From contig NZ_JBGCUN010000001.1 of the NCBI RefSeq assembly GCF_041103235.1, positions 2,046,001 to 2,110,000 on the forward strand: a stretch of DNA of 64,000 bases, read 5' to 3'. Both the position numbers and the translations under genes were made by a program. Source of the stretch: Yoonia sp. R2331. GTDB lineage: Bacteria; Pseudomonadota; Alphaproteobacteria; Rhodobacterales; Rhodobacteraceae. Positions 22,724 through 34,715 of the stretch are shown here, one piece after another (position 1 is the stretch's first letter; each line of letters begins with the position of its first letter). The notes under the pieces were generated by a model. The model worked only from the letters and a program-made list of their open reading frames with translations. It did no database searches and was not told the DNA's origin.

Positions 22724-25660
22724 ATGACGCCGAACTTTGCGCTTTCTCTGTCCTTTGATGGCATCCGCCTGTTGCACCGCGTGCAGGGCGGTTGGCATCT
22801 GGTCGGAGAGGTCGCGCTGGATGATGCGGACCTGAAGGGTGCATTGGCGGTGCTGCGCAAGTCGGCGCTGATGCTGGAACCCGGCGGGTTGCGCACCAAG
22901 CTGCTGATCCCGCCCGAGCAGATCAAGTTTGCAACCATTGAGACGGCGCAGACCTCGCTTGAGGATGTGCATGGCGCGCTGGACGGGGCAACGCCCTATG
23001 CGATTGACGATCTGGTCATTGATTTTGACCGCACTGGCGGGCGCACGCATATCGCCGCTGTCGCGCGCGAGACGTTGGACGAGGCGCAAGCGTTTGCACG
23101 TGAGCACGGGTTTAACCCGGTGGCTTTTGTTGCGATTGCAGAGCCGTTTACGTTTCAGAGCGAGGTGTTCTTTGGCCCTGTCAAAGGGCTGGACCCTGCA
23201 GAGATGCCGGAGCGCGACACAGAGCCGGTCAAGGTGATTGGTGCGGCGACCTTGCCAGACCCTGAACCTGTTGAAGAAGCAGCGCCAGTTGTGGCGGTGG
23301 CCGCGCCGGGACCGGCGGAAGCCGCGCAGGTGGATGTCGCACCCGATGTCGCCCCAGAGCCTGAACCCGCGCCAGAGGTGGTCTTTGCCTCGCGCAGTCG
23401 GGGCGGCAAGAGCCTGCCACCGCAGGACCGGCCCAAGGCGGAGACGGTCCCGCCTGTGACTGCGCCCGCGTCCGAAGAAGACGTGGCAGCAACACCGGAG
23501 ATCGAGCCGCTGTTTACCCGCCGCAAGGAAGCGCCGCCACCGGTGGTGCCGGTTGCGGAAACAGCAGGCCCGGCGGTCGCCTCGCCGGTGTTGGATCTGC
23601 CGGGCAAGCCGCCCAAACCGGTGGTCGTGGACACGCCCGAGCCGGTTGACGCACCGGCGCTGACCGGTAAGCCCGAAGATGCGGCGAAGACGGATACTTC
23701 TTTTGCGACAGTGCGCGCGGTGCCCGAGGCCCCCGCCGACAAAGTCGTGACCGCACCGCCGAAACCCACCCCGGCCAAGACCCGGACAACCGCGTTGGAC
23801 AAGGCCGCAGAGGACCGTGGCAAGCCACGTTTTCTGGCGCTGAAGCTGACCGCGGGGCTATTGGTCTTTTTGTTCCTGATCGCCTTATGGGCCAACACAT
23901 GGTCCGAAGAGGGGTTGGCCTGGCTCTGGGGCGGTGATGACCCCGAAACCGCGATCACCGAGGCCCCGGCAGAGGTGGTGCCCGCACCAGAGACGCTGCC
24001 TGTCATTGCGCAAGATGTGCCAGAGGCGACACCGGCGCCGTCCGCGCTTGCGCCGGTGGATGACACGCCGGTTGAGGCGGCAGAGGCCCCGCCCCTGCCC
24101 GTAGTGCGCGCGCCTGCGGGGCGTGTTCTGAGCCCCGCCGAAGCGGACCGCATTTATGCGGCAACGGGGGTCTACCAACGCGCGCCGCGGTTCCCGCTCG
24201 AGCCGCAAATTGCCACGTTGGACGGGCTGCGCGAGAGCGCGATTGTGACCGCCGCGGAACGGCCTGAGCAGCTGACCTTGCCCGCCACGGATGCGCTGTT
24301 CCGCGATCTGCCGCTGGATGCCCCGCGCAACCCGCCGCCACCGGGCACGGTGTATCAGCGCGATCTGCGCGGGTTCATCCTTGCCACGGCAGATGGGGTG
24401 ATGACGCCGGATGGTGCGCTGGTCATTGCAGGCGCACCGGCGTTGCAGCCGCCTCTGCGCCCCGGCACCGAAATTATCGCCGCCCCCGACCCCAGCCCCG
24501 TGGCCGCCAATGGCGAGGGATTGATCCTTGTGGCCGGTCGCCCGCCTGTGGTTCCGCCGTTGCGGCCAGAGGGGCTGATCCCGCAGGAGGCCGAAGCGCC
24601 TGAGGTGCCCGGGGTGCCTGACACCTTGGAAACTGAGGTTGCGGACGCACCGGCAGAGGTGACGGAGGCCGAAGCCGAGGCCGAGACTGAGGTGGCAGAA
24701 GTCGCACCTGAACCAACCACAGAGACCGGACCCGAAGATACCCCCGAGGAGGGTCTGGTGTTGATCGCTGGCCGCCCGGATATTGTGCCGCCGTTGCGCC
24801 CTGAAGGTCTGGCCCCTGCGACGGCCGCCCCTGCGGACGACGCCACAGCACCAGTGTCCGAGGCGTCCCCGGTCGAGGAAGGCCTGATCGTGATCACGGG
24901 CGCGCCGGATTTGCGACCACCGCTGCGGCCTGAATCATTCGCTGATCTGGCGCCTGCGGATGAAGCGGCCATTGAAGCCACAATTACCGAAGTGGTCAGC
25001 ACCGCCGGTGGCGTGAGCCTTGCCGGTTTGCGCCCCAGCCTGCGCCCCGAAGATGCGGTTGCCGCAGTGATCCCCGCGCCGGTCTTTGCCGACCCTGCAT
25101 TGGCGGGGTTCCGCCCCAGCCTGCGGCCCGCAGGTCTGGCCCCGGCGGCTGAACCCGAACCCGAACCCGAGACGCCGGACATTTCCGATGTTGTCGCCGC
25201 TATCGCAGAGGCCGCCCCACCCAGCGCCTTTGTCACGGTCACGCCGCGCGCGGTGCGCGTCTCGGCCCGGCCTGACACGCGGCCACGCAACTTTGCCCGC
25301 GTCGTGGCAGCAGCCGAACAGCGCAGCGCGCGCCAGCAATCGGCGGCAGCGGCCACGGTGGCAGCGGCCCCGACCCAGCAGGTGCGCACAGCCCCCGCCA
25401 CCCCGTCTGGCCCCACCGCCACAACCGTGGCGCGGGCGGCCACCGCCGACAATGCGATCCGCCTGCGCGACATCAACCTGATTGGTGTCTATGGTCGCCC
25501 CGGCGACCGCCGCGCGCTGGTGCGCATGGGCAATGGCCGGTTTGTGAAGGTCGAAGTCGGGAGTTCACTTGACGGTGGGCGCGTGACGGCGATTGGCGAC
25601 AGTGCGCTGAACTACGTCAAACGTGGCCGGACCTACGCGCTGCAGTTGCCACAGGGGTGA
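22724..25660 (+). CDS. Large Ala/Pro-rich bitopic protein with PilM-like N-terminus
   Basis: A 978-residue protein. The N-terminus (about 1-155) resembles an actin-like PilM/GspL domain (NFALSLSFDGIRLLHRV, DDLVIDFDR). A long acidic Ala/Pro-rich linker follows, then one transmembrane helix (LKLTAGLLVFLFLIALWANT, about 385-405). The periplasmic part has five degenerate repeats centred on PPLRPE or PSLRPE. The C-terminus (INLIGVYGRPGDRRALVRMGNGRFVKVEVG) resembles PilP/GspC-type domains. The layout suggests a scaffold joining cytoplasm and cell wall; secretion or pilus function is inference. The start at 22724 has AAGG upstream. Confidence 0.75.
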   Translation: MTPNFALSLSFDGIRLLHRVQGGWHLVGEVALDDADLKGALAVLRKSALMLEPGGLRTKLLIPPEQIKFATIETAQTSLEDVHGALDGATPYAIDDLVIDFDRTGGRTHIAAVARETLDEAQAFAREHGFNPVAFVAIAEPFTFQSEVFFGPVKGLDPAEMPERDTEPVKVIGAATLPDPEPVEEAAPVVAVAAPGPAEAAQVDVAPDVAPEPEPAPEVVFASRSRGGKSLPPQDRPKAETVPPVTAPASEEDVAATPEIEPLFTRRKEAPPPVVPVAETAGPAVASPVLDLPGKPPKPVVVDTPEPVDAPALTGKPEDAAKTDTSFATVRAVPEAPADKVVTAPPKPTPAKTRTTALDKAAEDRGKPRFLALKLTAGLLVFLFLIALWANTWSEEGLAWLWGGDDPETAITEAPAEVVPAPETLPVIAQDVPEATPAPSALAPVDDTPVEAAEAPPLPVVRAPAGRVLSPAEADRIYAATGVYQRAPRFPLEPQIATLDGLRESAIVTAAERPEQLTLPATDALFRDLPLDAPRNPPPPGTVYQRDLRGFILATADGVMTPDGALVIAGAPALQPPLRPGTEIIAAPDPSPVAANGEGLILVAGRPPVVPPLRPEGLIPQEAEAPEVPGVPDTLETEVADAPAEVTEAEAEAETEVAEVAPEPTTETGPEDTPEEGLVLIAGRPDIVPPLRPEGLAPATAAPADDATAPVSEASPVEEGLIVITGAPDLRPPLRPESFADLAPADEAAIEATITEVVSTAGGVSLAGLRPSLRPEDAVAAVIPAPVFADPALAGFRPSLRPAGLAPAAEPEPEPETPDISDVVAAIAEAAPPSAFVTVTPRAVRVSARPDTRPRNFARVVAAAEQRSARQQSAAAATVAAAPTQQVRTAPATPSGPTATTVARAATADNAIRLRDINLIGVYGRPGDRRALVRMGNGRFVKVEVGSSLDGGRVTAIGDSALNYVKRGRTYALQLPQG

Positions 25661-25667
25661 CGTTGCG

Positions 25668-25690
25668 CCGGGGTAAACCCCGGCCTACCC
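25668..25690. terminator. GC-rich hairpin between convergent genes (repeat module)
   Basis: CCGGGGT-AA-ACCCCGG followed by CCTACCC is the first module of the dispersed repeat, without the second half. It lies between the converging large Pro-rich gene and hpd and may act as a bidirectional terminator, though no long T-run follows. Confidence 0.5.
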
Positions 25691-25695
25691 AATGT

Positions 25696-26781
25696 TCACA
25701 GGACGCCGCGGGCGATCTGGTCGGCTTCGATGCTTTCAAAGAGCGCTTTGAAGTTGCCTTCGCCAAAGCCGTCGTCGCCTTTGCGCTGGATAAACTCAAA
25801 GAAGATCGGACCGATGCAGGTCTTGGAGAAGATTTGCAGCAGGATGCGGGTCTCTCCGCCGTCCACCACGCCTTCGCCGTCGATCAGGATGCCGTGTTTT
25901 GCCATGCGGTCGATGGGTTCATCATGGCCCTGCACCCGGTCAAAGCTGAGGTCATAATAGCTTTGCGGTGGTTTGGGCATGAACTTGATCCCGCTGCCTG
26001 CAATCGTGTCAGTGGCGTCATAGAGATCACGCGCGCCCACGGCGATGTGCTGGATGCCTTCGCCGTTGTAACGCTTGAGATATTCGACGATCTGCCCCGT
26101 CTCGCCCCGGTCTTCGTTGATCGGGATGCGGATGCGGCCACAGGGTGAGGTCAGCGCGCGCGACAAAAGGCCGGTGAACTTGCCTTCGATGTCAAAGAAG
26201 CGGATTTCCTTGAAGCCGAAGAGGTCGCCGTAGAACTTGAACCAGACGTCCATATTGCCTTTGTGGACGTTATGGGTGAGGTGATCGAGGTAGTAGAACC
26301 CCACCCCCGCCGGATGCGCGTCATGCACCCAGTCAAATTCGGCGTTATAGGGGTTGGTGTCATAATATTGGTCGATGAAGTAAATCAGGCTGCCGCCGAT
26401 CCCGACGATAGCAGGCACATCCATTGTCTTGCCCGGTCCATCATAAGAGGTGGCACCTTTTGAGACCGCATGGTCATGGGCATGCTGGGCATCAACCACC
26501 CGCCAGGCCATCGACGGGGCGCAGGGCCCATGTTCATCCACAAAGGTACGGGCGTGGCTGCCGGGTTCATCGTTGATCACATAGGTGATGTCGCCCTGCT
26601 GCCAAAGCTCGATCGCTTTGGATTTATGCGTGGCCGTGTGGGTATAGCCCATCTTGGCGAAAAGGTCGCGCAGGGCCTGGGGATCAGGCGAGGCAAATTC
26701 CACAAACTCGAACCCGTCGGTACCGGCGGGATTGTCGGCGGTGATCGTGGCCTTGGGGGCGTCGTGCGGAAAGGGACCCAT
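25696..26781 (-). CDS. hpd: 4-hydroxyphenylpyruvate dioxygenase
   Basis: A 361-residue Fe(II) dioxygenase that converts 4-hydroxyphenylpyruvate to homogentisate in tyrosine catabolism. Iron ligands are the histidines in YLDHLTHNV and GIQHIAVG and the glutamate in IFFEFIQRKG. Full length for the family, AGGAG upstream of the start. It is divergent from an Lrp-family regulator, the usual arrangement for amino-acid-responsive control, and the shared gap holds repeated ATTTTGCGCG sites. Confidence 0.95.
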   Translation of the reverse strand: MGPFPHDAPKATITADNPAGTDGFEFVEFASPDPQALRDLFAKMGYTHTATHKSKAIELWQQGDITYVINDEPGSHARTFVDEHGPCAPSMAWRVVDAQHAHDHAVSKGATSYDGPGKTMDVPAIVGIGGSLIYFIDQYYDTNPYNAEFDWVHDAHPAGVGFYYLDHLTHNVHKGNMDVWFKFYGDLFGFKEIRFFDIEGKFTGLLSRALTSPCGRIRIPINEDRGETGQIVEYLKRYNGEGIQHIAVGARDLYDATDTIAGSGIKFMPKPPQSYYDLSFDRVQGHDEPIDRMAKHGILIDGEGVVDGGETRILLQIFSKTCIGPIFFEFIQRKGDDGFGEGNFKALFESIEADQIARGVL

Positions 26782-26833
26782 GGAAAGCTCCTGTGTGTTG
26801 CGTTATGATGATTATGGCGCAGAAAGGATGCAC

Positions 26834-26873
26834 ATTTTGCGCGTTGTTTGTTGCGTAGGTTTGATTTTGCGCG
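26834..26873. promoter_or_regulatory. Direct ATTTTGCGCG repeats, probable Lrp-type operator
   Basis: Identical 10-mers ATTTTGCGCG at 26834-26843 and 26864-26873 are 30 bp apart in the hpd/Lrp divergent gap, with an ATGCGCAT-like sequence just downstream. Spacing near three helical turns fits cooperative binding by the adjacent Lrp protein. Confidence 0.45.
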
Positions 26874-26914
26874 GAATATGCGCATGTTGATCGTATCTGA
26901 AGCGAGTTTTACGC

Positions 26915-27373
26915 ATGTCACTTGACGCCACCGATCTGGCCCTTTTGGCCGCACTGCAGGACAACGCGATGATGACCGCGCAAGAGCTGTCGGACCGGTT
27001 GCATCTGTCGGCCAGTCAGGCCGGGCGGCGCAAGCAGCGGTTGGAGGCCGAGGGGTATATCCGCGGCTACCGGGCCGATGTGGTGCCCGAGCGTGTCGGT
27101 CTGGGGGTCGAGGCGTTCATCCAGATCGTGATGGCGACCCATACCGAAAAGAATGCACGCGATTTTCTGCGCGTCACCAAGACCCAGCCCGGGATTGTCG
27201 GCGCATGGACCCTGACCGGAGAGGCGGATTACCTATTACGGGTGTTTTGCAGCGATCTGGCGGCGTTGAACCGGATGGTGCAACAGGTGTTGCTGCCGCA
27301 TCCCGCCGTCAGCCGGGTGCAAAGCCAGATCGTGATGGAGCGGGTCAAGGCGGACGCGCCGCTGCCTGTTTAG
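26915..27373 (+). CDS. Lrp/AsnC-family regulator (likely of hpd)
   Basis: A 152-residue Lrp/AsnC protein: N-terminal helix-turn-helix (TAQELSDRLHLSASQAGRRKQRLEAEGYI) and a C-terminal RAM ligand-binding domain (EAFIQIVMATHTEKNARDF to VQSQIVMERVKADA). Its divergence from hpd suggests that it controls tyrosine/phenylalanine breakdown in response to an aromatic amino acid or its keto acid. Confidence 0.9.
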   Translation: MSLDATDLALLAALQDNAMMTAQELSDRLHLSASQAGRRKQRLEAEGYIRGYRADVVPERVGLGVEAFIQIVMATHTEKNARDFLRVTKTQPGIVGAWTLTGEADYLLRVFCSDLAALNRMVQQVLLPHPAVSRVQSQIVMERVKADAPLPV

Positions 27374-27470
27374 GCAATAAAGCGAGCATTGCCTGTCAGG
27401 GGGCGTGTTTTTGTGCCGCGATGACGTTTCGGTCATTGCGCCTTAACCAAGGGCGGGCAATAGCTGAGAC

Positions 27471-29399
27471 ATGGAAACGTTTCTGTTTCAGGCCACGATC
27501 TATCTGGGTGCTGCGGTGATCGCAGTGCCGCTGGCCGCGCGGCTGGGGCTGGGATCTGTGTTGGGGTATCTGGGGGCGGGCATCGTGATTGGCCCGCTTT
27601 TTGGGTTGGTCGGCAGCGAGGCGCAAGACATCCAGCACTTTGCCGAGTTTGGCGTTGTGGTGATGCTGTTCCTGATCGGGCTGGAGCTGGAACCCCGCGC
27701 GCTGTGGGACATGCGCCGCAAGCTGTTGGGCTTGGGCGGAATGCAGGTGCTTTTGACCACCGCAGCGATTGCCTTTGCCGCCGTCCTGCTGGGATTTGCG
27801 CCCACGGTCGCGATTGCCATCGGGATGATCTTTGCGCTGTCGTCAACGGCCATCGTGTTGCAGACCCTGTCGGAAAAGAACCTGATGCGCACCGGCGGCG
27901 GGCGTGCGACGTTCTCTGTCCTGTTGGCGCAGGACATCGCGGTGATCCCGATGCTGGCGCTGTTGCCGCTGCTGACGGTGGCGGGCATCGGCATGACCAT
28001 CGCACCGGATGGATCGCTGAAACGCCTGACCGAAGACGACCACCACCACGCGATTTCTCTGGTTGACGGGCTGCCTGCATGGGGGGTCACGCTGGTCACC
28101 ATAGGTGCTGTGGCGGCGATCATTTTGACCGGCATCTACCTGACCCGTCCGGTGTTCCGCTATATCCACCACGCGCGCCTGCCTGAGATGTATACCGCCC
28201 TTGCCCTGCTGATGGTGGTCAGCATCGCGGTGCTGATGGAATTGGTCGGCCTGTCGCCCGCGCTTGGGACGTTTCTGGCCGGGGTTGTGCTGGCCAACAG
28301 TGAATTCCGGCATGAGTTGGAGAGCGACCTTGAACCCTTCAAGGGGCTGCTGCTGGGGCTGTTTTTCATCACCGTCGGCGCGGGCATCAATTTCGCGCTG
28401 CTGTTTGACCAGCCTGCGCTGATCCTGGGCTACACCGCGGGCATGATGGCGATCAAAGCGGCGATCCTGTTGGCGCTGGCCGTCGTCTTCAAGCTGCGCG
28501 GCAAAAGTCGCTGGCTGTTCACGCTGGGGCTGGCGCAGGCGGGGGAATTTGGTTTTGTGCTGGTGTCCTTTTCGCTTGCCCAAGGTGTGCTGACACCGGG
28601 TCAGGGGCAGACCCTGCTTCTGGTGGTCGCGATGTCGATGCTGGTCACGCCGTTGTTGTTTATCGCCTATGACCTGTTCAGCCACCGGATGGAGGATCAC
28701 AGCGCGCACGAAGAACAAGACGACGATGTGGATGAGACCGGCACGGTGATTATCGCGGGCATTGGCCGCTTTGGTCAGATTGTGAACCGCCTTGTCCGCT
28801 CGAGCGGGTTTGACACCATCGTCATCGACAATGATCTGCCCACCGTGCAGATGATGCGTAAATTTGGGGTGCGTGGCTTTTTCGGTGACCCATCGCGCCC
28901 CGACCTGCTGAATGCCGCAGGTCTGCCGGACGCGAAAGTGCTGGTGGTGGCACTGGATGGCAAGAAACAGGCCAATGCGCTGGTGGCCTATGCCCGCAAA
29001 GCGCGGCCCGATATCCACATTGTCGCCCGCGCCCGCGACCGGGTTCATGCCTATGAGTTGAATGCAGCGGGGGCTGACGATGTGGTGCGCGAGATGTTCG
29101 ACAGCTCATTGCGCGCGGGCCGATATGTGCTGGAAAACCTTGGCCTCAGCGAGTTTGAAGCGCACGAAGCCGAGATGACCTTCTATCACAAGGACCGCGA
29201 GATGCTGGCGGACCTCGCCGCGTTGTGGAAGCCAGGTGTGCCGGTGTCCGAAAACCCCGACTATGTCGCCCGTGCCAAGGCGTTTGACGCAGAGCTGGAA
29301 ACGGCGCTGGCCGAAAAGGTGCAAAGCCGCGATGCGGCGGGCAATGGTGCAGAGGTTGGGCGCGGCCCCGGTGGCCGCACCCGGCAAAGCAACGGTTAG
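27471..29399 (+). CDS. Kef-type K+/H+ antiporter (CPA2) with RCK domain
   Basis: A 642-residue inner-membrane transporter. Residues 1-400 form about 12 helices of the CPA2 family ([40 protein letters not shown]); the cytoplasmic end has an RCK/TrkA-N domain with the nucleotide loop in [14 protein letters not shown]. It resembles KefB/KefC/YbaL, which export potassium in exchange for protons under electrophile or pH stress. Its stop overlaps that of the converging cobT gene by four bases. Confidence 0.92.
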   Translation: METFLFQATIYLGAAVIAVPLAARLGLGSVLGYLGAGIVIGPLFGLVGSEAQDIQHFAEFGVVVMLFLIGLELEPRALWDMRRKLLGLGGMQVLLTTAAIAFAAVLLGFAPTVAIAIGMIFALSSTAIVLQTLSEKNLMRTGGGRATFSVLLAQDIAVIPMLALLPLLTVAGIGMTIAPDGSLKRLTEDDHHHAISLVDGLPAWGVTLVTIGAVAAIILTGIYLTRPVFRYIHHARLPEMYTALALLMVVSIAVLMELVGLSPALGTFLAGVVLANSEFRHELESDLEPFKGLLLGLFFITVGAGINFALLFDQPALILGYTAGMMAIKAAILLALAVVFKLRGKSRWLFTLGLAQAGEFGFVLVSFSLAQGVLTPGQGQTLLLVVAMSMLVTPLLFIAYDLFSHRMEDHSAHEEQDDDVDETGTVIIAGIGRFGQIVNRLVRSSGFDTIVIDNDLPTVQMMRKFGVRGFFGDPSRPDLLNAAGLPDAKVLVVALDGKKQANALVAYARKARPDIHIVARARDRVHAYELNAAGADDVVREMFDSSLRAGRYVLENLGLSEFEAHEAEMTFYHKDREMLADLAALWKPGVPVSENPDYVARAKAFDAELETALAEKVQSRDAAGNGAEVGRGPGGRTRQSNG

Positions 29400-30406
29400 C
29401 CGTCGGCGACGCCGGCTTCGGCAAAGGTGGCCATGCCGGAATGGCAGGCCAGCGCACCCTTGAGCACGCCAATCGCCAGTGCCGCACCGGACCCTTCCCC
29501 CAGTCGCAGGCCAAGGTTCAAAAGCGGTTGCTTGCCCAGTGCATCCAGCAGGCGCTGATGCGCGCCTTCGGCAGACAAATGTCCGGCCACGGTGTGATCG
29601 AGCGCCCCGGACTGCGCCTGTGCCAGCGTGGCGGCCGCAGCGGTGCAGATGAAGCCGTCAAGGATCACAGGAATGCTGTGCTGGCGCGCGGCAGCAATGG
29701 CCCCGGCCATCGCGGCCAGTTCGCGGCCACCCAGGCAGCGCAACACCTCAAGCGGGTCGGTGGTATCGTGCAGCGCCACACCCCGGGCGATGACTTCGGT
29801 CTTGCGTGCAAGGCCCGCGTCATCAACGCCAGTGCCGCGTCCGGCCCAATCAGCAGCGTCACCCCCAAAGAGCGCCAGACCAATGGCCGCCGCTGCGGTG
29901 GTGTTGCCGATCCCCATCTCGCCCACCACCAGAAGATCAGAGGCGGGATCAACGGCGGACCAGCCGGTAGAGAGGGCCGCCACAACCTCTGCCTCTGTCA
30001 TGGCGGGGCTTTGGGTGAAATCAGCCGTGGGGGTGTCGAGGTCGAGCGCATGGACATCAATGCGTGCGCCGAAGGCCTTGGACAATTGGTTGATGGCCGC
30101 CCCGCCGTGTTCGAAATTGGCGACCATTTGTGCCGTCACCTCTGACGGGAAGGCCGAGACGCCTTGCGCGCAGACACCGTGGTTACCCGCGAAGATGATG
30201 ACCTGCGGGGCCGTCATGGCGGGCCGGTCCGTGCCCCGCCAGCCAGCGTACCAGATGGCGAGGTCTTCCAGCCGCCCCAGCGCGCCGGGGGGTTTGGTCA
30301 ATTGGCCGTTGCGGGCCGCAGCCCCTGCTGTCGCGGCGGCATCGGGACCCGGAGCGTCGGCAAGCGTGTCACGGAAAGCGGCAAGTGTGGAAAAAGGCGC
30401 GGTCAT
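29396..30406 (-). CDS. cobT: Nicotinate-nucleotide-dimethylbenzimidazole phosphoribosyltransferase
   Basis: A 336-residue enzyme that activates dimethylbenzimidazole for the lower loop of cobalamin. Recognised from [47 protein letters not shown] and the C-terminal [14 protein letters not shown] with the catalytic Glu. The ATG at 30406 has GAGGA upstream. It is divergent from cobS, the next enzyme of the pathway, with only about 76 bases between them, too short for a cobalamin riboswitch on either side. Confidence 0.94.
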   Translation of the reverse strand: MTAPFSTLAAFRDTLADAPGPDAAATAGAAARNGQLTKPPGALGRLEDLAIWYAGWRGTDRPAMTAPQVIIFAGNHGVCAQGVSAFPSEVTAQMVANFEHGGAAINQLSKAFGARIDVHALDLDTPTADFTQSPAMTEAEVVAALSTGWSAVDPASDLLVVGEMGIGNTTAAAAIGLALFGGDAADWAGRGTGVDDAGLARKTEVIARGVALHDTTDPLEVLRCLGGRELAAMAGAIAAARQHSIPVILDGFICTAAAATLAQAQSGALDHTVAGHLSAEGAHQRLLDALGKQPLLNLGLRLGEGSGAALAIGVLKGALACHSGMATFAEAGVADG

Positions 30407-30482
30407 CAGGTCCTCGTTGATCATCTGTTGGCACATGTCTAACGATGCAGGGCAGGATGAAAAGCACGGATCAGGCAGGGTT

Positions 30483-31250
30483 ATGGCGAATTCCGACACG
30501 TCACGCATGCAAGGCCATGATGTCGCAGCCGCACTGGGCTTGCTGACCCGGCTGCCGGTGCCGGTGGACGGCGCGCGGGCGGCGGCGCGCGGTGCGGCAT
30601 CGGCCTGGGCCTATCCGCTGGCCGGTGTGGTTGTGGGGCTGATCGCAGGCGGTGTGGCGGTTGTGGGCGGCTGGCTGGGCTTGCCCGGCGGCTTGGTCGC
30701 GGGGCTGGTGTTGCTGGCGACGGTGATGGTCACGGGGGCCATGCATGAAGACGGGCTGGCCGATTGCGCAGACGGGTTCTGGGGCGGCTGGGACCCCGCG
30801 CGCCGGTTGGAGATCATGAAGGACAGTCGGATCGGAGCTTATGGCGTCATCGCGCTGGTGATCGGGATCGGGTTGCGATGGGTGGCTTTGACGGTGCTGT
30901 TGAATGCGGGTGTGGTCTGGGTGGCGGTGCTGGTCCCTGCGGTCGCCAGCCGGGCGGCGATGGTCTGGGTGATGACGGCGCTGCCGTTGGCGCGCCGCAC
31001 TGGGCTAAGCCATGCGGTGGGGCGGCCATCGCCGCAGGCCGCGCGGGTGGCGGTTGGCGTGGCGGCATTGGTGGGCTTTGGCCTGACCGGGTGGAGTTTT
31101 GTGCTGTTGGCTGCCATCGCGGCCTTGGCGGTCTGGGGCAGCATGGCGCTGGCGCGGGCCAAGATCGGCGGGCAAACAGGTGATGTGCTGGGCGCCACGC
31201 AGCAAGTGGTCGAGATTGCGGTGCTGATGGCGCTGGTGGCGGCGGGGTAA
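30483..31250 (+). CDS. cobS: Adenosylcobinamide-GDP ribazoletransferase
   Basis: A 255-residue integral membrane enzyme that joins adenosylcobinamide-GDP and alpha-ribazole. Family motifs: [12 protein letters not shown] near the start, [16 protein letters not shown] (metal/phosphate site) and [15 protein letters not shown], then several membrane helices. The start at 30483 was chosen because the domain begins there; longer frames overlap cobT. The last codons and stop lie inside a dispersed hairpin repeat. Confidence 0.93.
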   Translation: MANSDTSRMQGHDVAAALGLLTRLPVPVDGARAAARGAASAWAYPLAGVVVGLIAGGVAVVGGWLGLPGGLVAGLVLLATVMVTGAMHEDGLADCADGFWGGWDPARRLEIMKDSRIGAYGVIALVIGIGLRWVALTVLLNAGVVWVAVLVPAVASRAAMVWVMTALPLARRTGLSHAVGRPSPQAARVAVGVAALVGFGLTGWSFVLLAAIAALAVWGSMALARAKIGGQTGDVLGATQQVVEIAVLMALVAAG

Positions 31251-31335
31251 ACCCCGCCCTACCCCTTTGAGGCGGGCGGTGTGCAAAAGACGCGGTTTCG
31301 CGCTGCCGCGCGAGGATATTTTTGGCCAGAAGAAG
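31239..31335. repeat. Dispersed hairpin repeat, copy 3
   Basis: First hairpin GGCGGGGT-AA-ACCCCGCC (its left arm encodes the last residues and contains the stop codon of cobS), CTACC, a variable part, a second hairpin and the GATATTTTTGGCCAGAAGAA tail. It ends directly at the stop codon of the converging FG-GAP gene. Confidence 0.8.
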
Positions 31336-32081
31336 CTAGGGACAGGTCAGGGCGGCAGCGAGGGACGGCGGGCCGGTGAAGGGGGCAATGGGCTGGCTGG
31401 TGATCTGGCTTTTGGTCAGCGTGGTTTCCATGATCTGCGTCCAATTGGCATTGGCGGTGATCAGGCGCGGGCCATCACCACAGTCCCGGAGACCGCCCTG
31501 GATGAAGTCCTGACCGATCTTGTGATTGGTCAGACCCTCGATGTTGGCAATTTCGCGGAAATCTCCATCGGCGTAGCGCCAGATGCGCAGCGTCTTGGCC
31601 AGATGCGGGCGGTCGATATAGGCGATCTCTATATCGCCGTCGCCATCCAGATCAGCGGCAGCAAATGGTGCAAGCCAGCGGTTGGTGCGTCCGATATGCG
31701 GGGTCGCGGCGATTTCGACAGGTCGGTTGTCCGCGTTCAGGCCCATGACCACAAGTGCGGCACCAAGGTCAACATGGCTGAGGATCACCACAACTTCGGG
31801 GGCGCCATCGCCGGTGATGTCCCACAGGCGCGGTTCCAGATCTTCGAACACGCGGTCTTCGGGCAGGTTGATTTCATAGGTCAGGCTGCGCTTGCCGTTA
31901 AAGAGGCTGCCCTCTTGCCCGACGGTGGCGCCCACCTCGATCCGCAGGGTGCCCCATTCGACCGCATCGCCAAGGATGCCGTGGGCATAGCGGGTTGTCG
32001 GCGCGGTAAATTCGGCCGACAGGATGGTGTCAGCGGCGACAGGCGTGGCCAGTGCCAGCAAGGTCGCCGCCAAGCGCCACA

Positions 32082-32082
<1 letters not shown>
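31336..32082 (-). CDS. Exported FG-GAP/VCBS-like repeat protein
   Basis: A 248-residue protein with a signal peptide (MWRLAATLLALATPVAA). Two calcium-loop-like FG-GAP segments are visible: LWDITGDGAPEVVVI and AADLDGDGDIEIAYID. A beta-propeller-like fold is likely; function unknown. Its start codon shares one base with the stop of the ferredoxin gene, so both are probably co-transcribed. Confidence 0.8.
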
Positions 32083-34578
<2,496 letters not shown>

Positions 34579-34665
34579 ATTTCACCGCTCTTCCGCCCCC
34601 GCGCACAAAACTAGGGCAAGGCCCCTAACGATTGGTTTACGCAGGTCCAAATCGGGAAATATGCA

Positions 34666-34693
34666 AAAAGGCGGGCCAATCGGCCCGCCTTTT
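34666..34693 (-). terminator. Rho-independent terminator after degP
   Basis: A perfect 12-bp stem (AAAAGGCGGGCC at 34666-34677, GGCCCGCCTTTT at 34682-34693) with a four-base loop. On the minus strand it follows the degP stop and runs into TTTTT, a standard intrinsic terminator; the symmetric ends could also stop transcription from the other side. Confidence 0.92.
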
Positions 34694-34715
34694 CCAAGTA
34701 CAGCTTTTGCTGCGC

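Noticed and set aside
30407-30482. Cobalamin riboswitch between cobT and cobS
   Set aside because: The gap of 76 bases is too short and lacks the B12-box.
29628-30482. N-terminal extension of CobS
   Set aside because: The extension is antisense to cobT; the CobS domain begins at the ATG at 30483.
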